From: Monoraphidium neglectum
Taxonomy: Eukaryota; Chlorophyta; Chlorophyceae; Sphaeropleales; Selenastraceae
NCBI RefSeq assembly: GCF_000611645.1
Contig: NW_014013454.1
Span: 1 to 14,450, forward strand
Direction: 5' to 3'
Length of the DNA: 14,450 bases
The position numbers and the translations under genes are program-made. Position 1 is the stretch's first letter. Each line of letters begins with the position of its first letter. The notes under the pieces are model-generated. The model worked only from the letters and a program-made list of their open reading frames with translations. It was not told the DNA's origin and made no database searches. Positions 8,694 through 14,450 of this stretch are shown piece by piece.

Positions 8694-11289
8694 ATGCAGG
8701 CCTCTCGCCAGCTCACGGCCCGCTGTGGGCCCGTGACCATGCGCTGCGCCCCCATGCCAGCGAAGGCGCGCATCTCGCCTGCCACACGGCGTGTGCTCGT
8801 GGGCCGACCCAGGACGGGCCCCGTCGTGGTGGTGGCTTCCACAGGCTTCGCCCCCCGCAGCGGCGAGGTGAGGAACAGCAATAGGCGGTATTGGAGGCCC
8901 TCCAGGGGACTTGAATGAGCGCCGCACCCTGGCAAGATTTCCTCGCGGTGCCTCCTGAATCCACGCATTGCCGGCGATGAAGCGGGGCAGGCCGTGCCGC
9001 TGTGGGGATTGCTTGCGCCTAGATATACGACCTGGCGGCCTACAAGGCCCTGGGTGGCGTTGGAGGCGCTCTTTAGCGGCACGGGCGGTAGCGTGCATGC
9101 GCGTTTGCGCGGTGCACGTCGTGCGCGGCCTGCAGCACGCCGTTGCGCCTGTGACATGCATGCGACCAGCGGCCCTCTTGATCCACAGTCACATGGTTTT
9201 TTGCGTGTACATGCATGCATCTCCAGTGCGCACCGTTCCCTGACTGCCCGCCGCCCTCTGGCCCCCGCCCTCCGGAACGCACGCATCACCGGCAGGAGGC
9301 GACCGGCAGCGGCGGCGGCGGCCACGGCGCTCTGGGCCCCTTCATGTCCGTCCCTGACACTGTCCTGAACCGCGGTGGCAGCGCGTTTGGTGACGAGAAC
9401 GTGGGTAGCGGCAGCATGCTGGGCACTGTGCTGGAGCGCAACCGCGTGAACATCATCATGCCGACGCCCCCAGAGAAGGCCCTCAAGCTCGACGACGGCG
9501 GCGACGGCGGCGGCATCGGCAAGAACAACCACAACGGCGGCGGCGGCGGGGACGGCGGCGGCGACGACGACGACGACTTCTTTGGGGAGGAGGGCGACGG
9601 CGACGGCGACGGCGAGGGCGGCCCTGCCGGCGCGGGGTTCTTCCGGCTGCGCATCCCCGAGCTGTTTGACCGCGCCGCCCTGGCCGCGGTGCTGCAGGAG
9701 TGGTTCAAGACCGTCGCAGACCTGCCGCTCTTCATCCGCCGCAGCGTGGAGATGGGACTGTTCAGCAGCGCGCAGCTGGTGCGCTTCCTCTCCATGGACG
9801 TGCGCCCCAACGTGACGCGCGCCGTGTCGCGGCGCCTGCCAACGTCGGTGAGTGCTGCTGCTCTTATATGTTGTAGGGAGGGTGGAAGGGCGTCCGCGCG
9901 GCTTGGCGTTCGCATCAGGGGTTGGCCGGAGGGTGTCGGATGTACCTTTGGGGTCGGCGATCTGTGCGCACCTTGTGCGGTCTTTGAGACCCTCGCGTTG
10001 GTGCCTGCAAACAGCGCGTTGCTGCCTGCAACCGCCAGCGTGCGTGGCACTTGCCGCACCAACCAGCTCGCGTCTCCGCCGCTCTCTCGCACTCGCACCC
10101 CTAACCACCCCGCGCACACCTCCCCACTCACCCTCCTGGACCGCAGTGGGCGCGCGAGTTTGTGGGCCGCCTGATGGCCGACCCCGCGTTTGTGCAGAAG
10201 CTGGCCATCGAGCAGTCGCTGGCTTTCACCGTGTCGATGCTGCACGAGTGGCGCACGCGCGGCGAGGCCTTCAAGAACGAGCTCGACCTCGCGGTCATCA
10301 ACAGCATGGGCTTCGCCGCCGCCGTCGGCGCGACCGTGTGGGTCACCGCCCCCAGCCGCGCGATGGGCGCCGTGCACAAGTTCCCCTGGCAGAAGATGCT
10401 CGCGGAGCTGCCGCACTGCGTGTTTGACGCCAGCGGCCCGCTGCGCGCCTACACGCCCGCCGCGCGCATCGGCGGCTTCTTCGCGTCCATGGCGCAGCTC
10501 TCGGCCGTCGGCGCCGCCGCCGGCGCCGCGACGTCCGGCGCCGCATCGCTCGCGGTCGCGGCGCGCAGGCGCGCGGACCCTTCCTTCGAGCCGTCGGTGC
10601 CGGTGCCCAGCGCAGCGCGCTCGAGCGGGGGCCTGGGCGCGTTCTTTGCGCTCAACGCCAACGTGAGGTACCAGCTGCTGGGCGGACTGGACCGATACCT
10701 GTTTGGCCACGCCAGCGCGCTGTGGAGCTACGTCGCGCTCACCACCATCGCCCGCGTCGGCGGCGCGGCTGTGGGGGAGCTCTCGCGGCCGTGGTGGCAG
10801 GGCCTGCCGACCGAGGCCGCGGCCAGCCACGCGCAGCGGCGGACGCGCGTGCGCAAGGTGAAGCGGCGCGTGGTCAAGCGCCCGGCGGCAGCGCAGCAGC
10901 CGGCCGAGGCGGCGCTCGCGCCGGCAGTGGCGGCGGTGGCGGCGGGCGGCGCCGAGCAGGCGCTGGATGGCAGCGGCGCCTTTGAGGCGTTCGTGCAGCA
11001 GCAGCGGGCGGAGCAGCCGGCGGAGGGGCAGCAGCAGCAGGGGCAGGAGCCGGAGGAGCAGCAGCAGCGGCAGGTGCGGGCGGCGGCGTCGGCCTCGGAC
11101 TATGAGGGCGAGGCGGCGGCCTCTGGCCCCGGCTCTTTTGAGGCCGAGGTGGAGGGTCGCCTGACCAGCGCGCCCGCGCTGATGGGGTCGCCCGAGGGCC
11201 TCTCAGCGCTGGCGCGGCAGCAGTCCTTCTCGAACAGCGCAATGGGCGGCGCCCTCCGGGACGCTGTTGGCACTGAGGTCGCGGCGTGA
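8694..11289 (+). CDS. RETICULATA-related (DUF3411) plastid protein, three exons
   Basis: RETICULATA-related proteins are plant and algal chloroplast-envelope membrane proteins; in plants their loss disturbs leaf mesophyll development, and transport or metabolite supply is suspected. Exons 8694-8867, 9296-9847 and 10147-11289, all phase 0, give 622 aa. Donors are GTGAGG and GTGAGT, acceptors CAG. The start MQASRQLTARCG gives an Arg/Ser/Ala-rich transit peptide (about residues 1-50); an in-frame ATG at 8616 would add 26 residues but lacks that character. A Gly/Asp-rich acidic spacer lies near residues 115-170. DUF3411 follows: LQEWFKTVADLPLFIRRSVE, MGLFSSAQLVRFLSMDVRPN, WAREFVGRLMADPAFVQKLA, HEWRTRGEAFKNELDLAVIN, GFAAAVGATVWVTAPSRAMG and a last conserved block near YQLLGGLDRYLFGHASALWS, ending at about residue 464. 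Hydrophobic Ala/Gly segments inside it suit membrane helices. The last 155 or so residues are a low-complexity Ala/Gln/Glu tail that opens with a basic patch (RKVKRRVVKR) and looks lineage-specific. Confidence 0.9.
9094..9220. repeat. Cluster of TGCATGC/CATGCATG palindromes in intron 1 of the RETICULATA-related gene
   Basis: TGCATGC at 9094-9100, CATGCATGC at 9155-9163 and CATGCATGCAT at 9210-9220. In land plants CATGCA is the RY element bound by B3-domain factors. A role in an algal intron is a guess; the motif copies themselves are plainly there. Confidence 0.5.
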
Positions 11290-11714
11290 TCTGATCGAGA
11301 TCCCGCCTCTGGCCTGCCCCCTCTGGCCTGCCCCCTAGCCTGATCCGGTGTTGCTGTCTCGTGGAAAAACCTTTTTTCCGGCCGCATCATGATGTGTATG
11401 CCTGCCCTTTGGCCCCGAGTCAGGCGGCCTCCGGCCGCCGCTCTGCTGTCCGCTGTTGTGTGCGAGTGTAGGAGTGTAGAGGTGCCCCGACCCCATTGAT
11501 GCTGCCGCCCTGGCTGCCGAGTGTTCACGCCCCCTACCCCACGTATATATGAGAGCGCGCGCGCTGGGCCGGCGCGCAGGCTGCCGCACAATTCTTGTGG
11601 CGCGCCGCGCGTGCACCAGCGCGCTTCACACTCCTGCCTGAGGGTGGGCACTCCAGTACTCCAAGGCAAGATCAAGCCCTTGGGTGCTTGCATCGGCACG
11701 CCCACCCCCCCATC

Positions 11715-11719
11715 TGTAA
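11715..11719 (+). terminator. Candidate TGTAA polyadenylation signal of the RETICULATA-related gene
   Basis: First TGTAA on the plus strand after the stop at 11289, which would give a 3' UTR of roughly 440 bases, a normal length for a green alga. Supported by motif and position only. Confidence 0.35.
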
Positions 11720-12006
11720 CCATGTCGCTCCAGTTGTGTGTTTGTGATGAACAGCCAAGACCGATTGTGCGGCTGCGATGGAGCGTCCAGAATTTCACAG
11801 ACTGCTCAAATCAGGAGCAACCCAGGAGCGCACGAAACGGCCTCCAATGCGTGTGCGCGTGTGATCCACTGTCTGATACTGTGCCATCTGGCAGCTCGAG
11901 CTGCATGCTGGCGGCCAGCTTTGAACCAGCTTCAGCTTCTGAGGGCACTGAAAGCAGCATCATGCGGCTTGCGCAGGGCAGATTGCAGCGGACTTGCCCA
12001 CCATAT

Positions 12007-12010
<4 letters not shown>

Positions 12011-12091
<81 letters not shown>
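12011..12091. repeat. (GCT)27 perfect trinucleotide microsatellite
   Basis: Twenty-seven uninterrupted GCT units (CTG on the plus strand, CAG on the minus). It is flanked by non-repetitive DNA and lies outside the called exons, in the convergent intergenic region. Frames through it would encode poly-Cys, poly-Ala or poly-Leu; I see no sign that any is translated. Arrays of this length are normally polymorphic, and the exact count may be affected by sequencing or assembly. Confidence 0.95.
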
Positions 12092-12674
12092 AGGGGTTGG
12101 GTACCTGGTAGGGGGCTAGCGAAGAGGCCTGCTGCTGGCAAGAAGTGCAGCTACGCGCGTCCTGCTTAATCCAGCAAAATGTTGAAGTGCAGCGCCTGGA
12201 AACATCAGTGCTTTGGGGCGATATTCATCTCAAATGAAAGCCTGAAACTCATCTGCCGTCTACACTCCCAGGCATCCCCTCCTGAAACGCGTGCTTGCAG
12301 CGTTCCCTTACCTGCAGCATGTGTAGTGGCGCCCTACTCCCAAGCTGCGAGCAACTTCTATCTAGTACGTGCCTCACAACATGCGCACACGCTGATCACT
12401 TTCCCTGGTGCGTGCACCTCACAAGAACCCAGGCCAACCCATGCATGTAGCCTGAAACAGGATGTCATTACAGGGAGGCTTTCAAGGCGGCAATCGCCAG
12501 TGCAGGAGAATCGATGTAATGGTCGATTGGCGCTGCATTGCGTTGCAGTGAACCAGCGCACACAATTCGTGGGAGGGCCTCAATGCTGCGTTTGAGAAGA
12601 CAGCAAGTTTGCAACACAATTTGGCCGCCTGTCGTTGGCATGCTCATGGATCAAAATTCTGCATGCAGCCGGCA

Positions 12675-12679
12675 TTACA
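12675..12679 (-). terminator. Candidate TGTAA polyadenylation signal of the beta-propeller gene
   Basis: Reads TGTAA on the minus strand about 197 bases past the stop at 12878-12876. A second copy lies at 12468-12472. If the nearer one is used, the CAG/CTG block at 12724-12804 is part of the 3' UTR. Confidence 0.35.
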
Positions 12680-12723
12680 GAAAGCTCAGCAAGCCAGGCT
12701 CCTTTGTAGTCGGCTGGGGTGCT

Positions 12724-12804
12724 TGCAGCAGCAGCGGCAGCAGCACTTTGTTCTTGCTGCTGCTGCTGCTGCAGCACTTCGTTCTTGCTGCAGCAGCAGC
12801 ACGA
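12724..12804. repeat. Compound CAG/CTG repeat block with a 31-base direct repeat and inverted symmetry
   Basis: A 21-base unit GCAGCACTTYG-TTCTTGCTGC occurs at 12740-12760 and 12771-12791 with one mismatch, giving a 31-base period. CAG-rich arms (12725-12745 and 12791-12802) alternate with a CTG-rich arm (12757-12771), so either strand could fold into a hairpin. The block lies in the probable 3' UTR of the beta-propeller gene. Confidence 0.75.
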
Positions 12805-12875
12805 AAAAATTGCACTCGATCAGGAACGCCCGACACCACCACGTCTTGTTGGCTCTGCTCTGCCTCTGGCACCAG

Positions 12876-14199
12876 TCACTCCTGCTGCACCTGCAGTACG
12901 CGCCCCACCTGCCCGCCAGCAAACTCAGCCACCACCAGGTACCGCCGCCCCGCCGCGGCCCCAGCGCTCGCACCGCCGGCCCCAAGGGCAAACCTGAACG
13001 TCCCAACAGTCGCGGGGTTGGCCGCGCCGTCCGCATTGCCGCTGAACTGCGCAATGGGCTGCAGCTCCCCCGCCGTGCCCGCGCGGTCGGGCGAGAGCGC
13101 GAGCACGTAGGTGCCGCCGGTCTTAATGCCGGCGACCGTCGCCTCCAGCTGGTCAATGAAGCCCTGGCGGTTGAGGGTCACCCGCGTCACCAGGGGGTCA
13201 CCCTTCTTTGCGCCCGGCGGCGCCAGCACCAGGTACAGGGAGTTGTTGCCCGACGCGACGCCCGGCGCGCTCAGGTTGACGGCCGGCGGCGCGCCCGCGG
13301 GGATCGCGTTGGGGACATAGGCGAGCGCCATGGGGCCCTGGCCGCCGGCGGGGATGGTGGCGGCCAGCGTGTTGGTGGACGTGTCGATGACGGCGATCGC
13401 GTTGCCGCCCTGCAGCGCCACGTAGACGCGGCGGCCGTCCCCCGACGGCCACACGCCGTGGGGGTTGAAGCCGACCTCCTCGACAGTGGCGACGCGCGCG
13501 GGCCTGCTGTCCGTCGTCCAGACCTGCACCGCGGCGGCGCCGGCGACGGAGATGTAGGCCAGCTGGCGGCCGTCGCCGGTGACGGCAAAGTTGACGTGGT
13601 TGGTGATGGGGCCGGTGGCCAGGACGGCGATGGTCTTGAAGGGCGGCGTGGCGCTGATCACCTGCACCCTGCCAGAGTCTTTGAGGGTGAACCACACCTG
13701 GGGGTGACGGCGCGAGCAGTGAGTGGGGACCAGTCAGCAACGCACACGCTGGCGCGGTGGGGGGTTGGGGGTCGGCTGGCTGCTGGCAGGGGCGCGGTAA
13801 GGGACGGGTTGCACGTGGGGCCCGAGACTGCTGGATGATCGCAGTTGGCCGCCAGCAAGGCTGCCCAGCCAGCAGGGCATTCCTGTCCTGAAGGCTCTGC
13901 ACCATGTCCGCTGCCGCGGAGCCGACCCGCATTCTCCTTGGTCCGTCCCCGCATCACGCCGCGCCGCCCCTGCCCGTGCCTCCCGGCCTGCGCCCGCGCA
14001 CCTGCTTGCCGTCTGGCGTCGCGGCGATGTTGGGGCTGAACGGCGACGCCTGAGGGATGCGCCCCACGATCGCGCGTGACACAGCGTCGATGACGACGGC
14101 GTCGGGGGTAGGGGAGCCGCCCGTGAAGTTGCCCGAGGAGCTGACGTAGGCGTAGCGGCCGTCAGGGGAGAAGATGACCATGCCGGGCGCCTTGGGGAC
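12876..14199 (-). CDS. YVTN/YncE-type beta-propeller protein, C-terminal two exons (5' part off the right edge)
   Basis: A WD40-like seven-bladed beta-propeller of the YVTN/lactonase superfamily; function is not known from sequence, and the fold serves binding or scaffolding in many proteins. Exons on the minus strand: 14199-14002 (66 codons) and 13697-12876 (273 codons plus TGA), joined in phase 0 across intron 14001-13698 (donor GTGCGC, acceptor CCCCCAG). Blade-like units read VIFSPDGRYAYVSSSGN then AVVIDAVSRAIVGRI; NIAATPDGKQVWFTLKDSG then VISATPPFKTIAVL; FAVTGDGRQLAYISV then VQVWTTDS; and GVWPSGDGRRVYVALQGGN then IAVIDTSTNTLAATIPAGG. Each has the PDG turn, the YV strand and the VIDxxxxxVxxxI strand of the repeat. 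The C-terminal 120 or so residues lose the repeat and have NNSLYLVLAPPGAKKGDP and GRRYLVVAEFAGGQVGRVLQ. Upstream of 14199 is an acceptor (GTGCAG), so earlier exons exist outside the window. These proteins are commonest in bacteria and archaea. Confidence 0.85.
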
Positions 14200-14234
14200 C
14201 TGCACGCGTTGCACGAGGCGGGAGGTGGGAGACC

Positions 14235-14269
<35 letters not shown>

Positions 14270-14450
14270 CGTGCGTGCGTGCGTGTGTACGTGTGGTGGG
14301 GGTGGGTGGGCGGGTAGGTGGATGGGTGTCCAGATTGAAAGGGTAAAGGGCGCAGGGTGTGGCAATTCTTGCTACTGTACTGCAAGCACGCCAGTGTTTC
14401 GGGCCAGGGCGCTCTGGCGGGAGGGTGCATCAGCAGAACGGGACCGGCAG
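14200..14450 (-). other. Intron (or 5' flank) of the beta-propeller gene
   Basis: Lies upstream of the acceptor at 14201-14200 and carries the dinucleotide tract at 14234-14295. I see no propeller-like exon in the remaining 150 bases up to the window edge, so the preceding exon is probably outside. Confidence 0.55.
14234..14295. repeat. 62-base alternating purine-pyrimidine tract, (GT)n then (GC)n then (GCGT)n
   Basis: Strict pyrimidine-purine alternation runs without a break from C14234 to G14295: GT repeats, then GCGCGCG, then four GCGT-type units, then GTGTACGTG. Such (GT)n/(GC)n tracts are the classic sequence that flips into left-handed Z-DNA under negative supercoiling. It sits in an intron about 35 bases from the acceptor of the beta-propeller exon. 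Confidence 0.9.

Larger units (their letters stand above)
11290..12875. other. Convergent intergenic region with repeats
   Basis: It lies between the stop of the RETICULATA-related gene (plus) and the stop of the beta-propeller gene (minus), so it should hold both 3' UTRs. Just after the first stop, a TCTGGCCTGCCCCC unit occurs twice in tandem (about 11308-11335). TATATAT occurs near 11543. The (GCT)27 array and the CAG/CTG block lie further right. No recognisable coding exon was found; the long frames across it are mostly homopolymeric translations of the GCT array. Confidence 0.6.

Noticed and set aside
8645..10117. 490-residue minus-strand open frame
   Set aside because: It lies antisense to exons 1 and 2 of the RETICULATA-related gene, crosses both introns, and is a low-complexity Ala/Val/Arg translation. 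GC-rich third positions commonly keep antisense frames open.
9286..10830. 514-residue minus-strand open frame
   Set aside because: Antisense shadow of the RETICULATA-related exons, composed of Arg/Ala/Gly-rich and Pro/Ser-run sequence, with no family features.
11540..11550. TATATAT as a promoter of a further plus-strand gene
   Set aside because: No convincing coding sequence follows it, and the word is self-complementary, so it gives no orientation.
11738..12169. Plus-strand frame with a long poly-Ala run
   Set aside because: The Ala run is only one of three possible readings of the (GCT)27 array; the flanks carry no recognisable protein sequence.
12179..12595. 138-residue plus-strand open frame
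   Set aside because: Ordinary-looking amino-acid mix, but no motif, no splice partner and no start context. It lies in the shared 3' region of two convergent genes.
12609..13838. 409-residue plus-strand open frame
   Set aside because: Antisense to the beta-propeller last exon, with an Arg/Gly/His-rich translation typical of reverse-strand shadows.

Overview
This is nuclear DNA of a eukaryotic green alga. It is GC-rich, and the coding sequence is split by GT-AG introns that mostly open with GTGAGN. The gene set fits Viridiplantae microalgae: a fatty acid photodecarboxylase-type GMC oxidoreductase, a secreted expansin-like protein and a RETICULATA-related (DUF3411) plastid protein. A core chlorophyte (Trebouxiophyceae, Chlorella-like, or Sphaeropleales) is my best guess. 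The sequence alone does not settle the class, and every exon model here is manual and not backed by transcripts.

Layout from left to right. (1) 43-1345, minus: N-terminal part of a plastid-targeted FAD-dependent GMC oxidoreductase that looks like fatty acid photodecarboxylase (FAP); the rest lies off the left edge. (2) 1346-3423: about 2.1 kb without a convincing gene. (3) 3424-6049, minus: a complete seven-exon expansin-like gene (signal peptide, one double-psi beta-barrel domain, Ala/Pro-rich tail, predicted 277 aa). (4) 6050-7190: intergenic. (5) 7191-8061 or further upstream, minus: a small, unrecognised one-TM protein in at least two exons. (6) 8694-11289, plus: a three-exon RETICULATA-related gene (622 aa) that diverges from gene 5. 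(7) 11290-12875: convergent intergenic region with a pure (GCT)27 microsatellite and a second CAG/CTG-rich repeat block. (8) 12876-14199, minus: the last two visible exons of a YVTN/YncE-type beta-propeller protein whose 5' part runs off the right edge, with a 62-base alternating purine-pyrimidine tract in the intron upstream.

The genes do not form an operon or an obvious pathway. Two of them (FAP-like, RETICULATA-related) are probably plastid proteins, and the small gene may be. The expansin-like protein is secreted, presumably to the cell wall. The most useful results are the reconstructed split genes, since none is visible as one open reading frame: the FAP-like N-terminus with a proposed 67-base intron in the transit peptide, the seven-exon expansin with a 37-base microexon, and the unrecognised small membrane protein. 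I found no CRISPR array, no complete mobile element, and no tRNA or rRNA gene.
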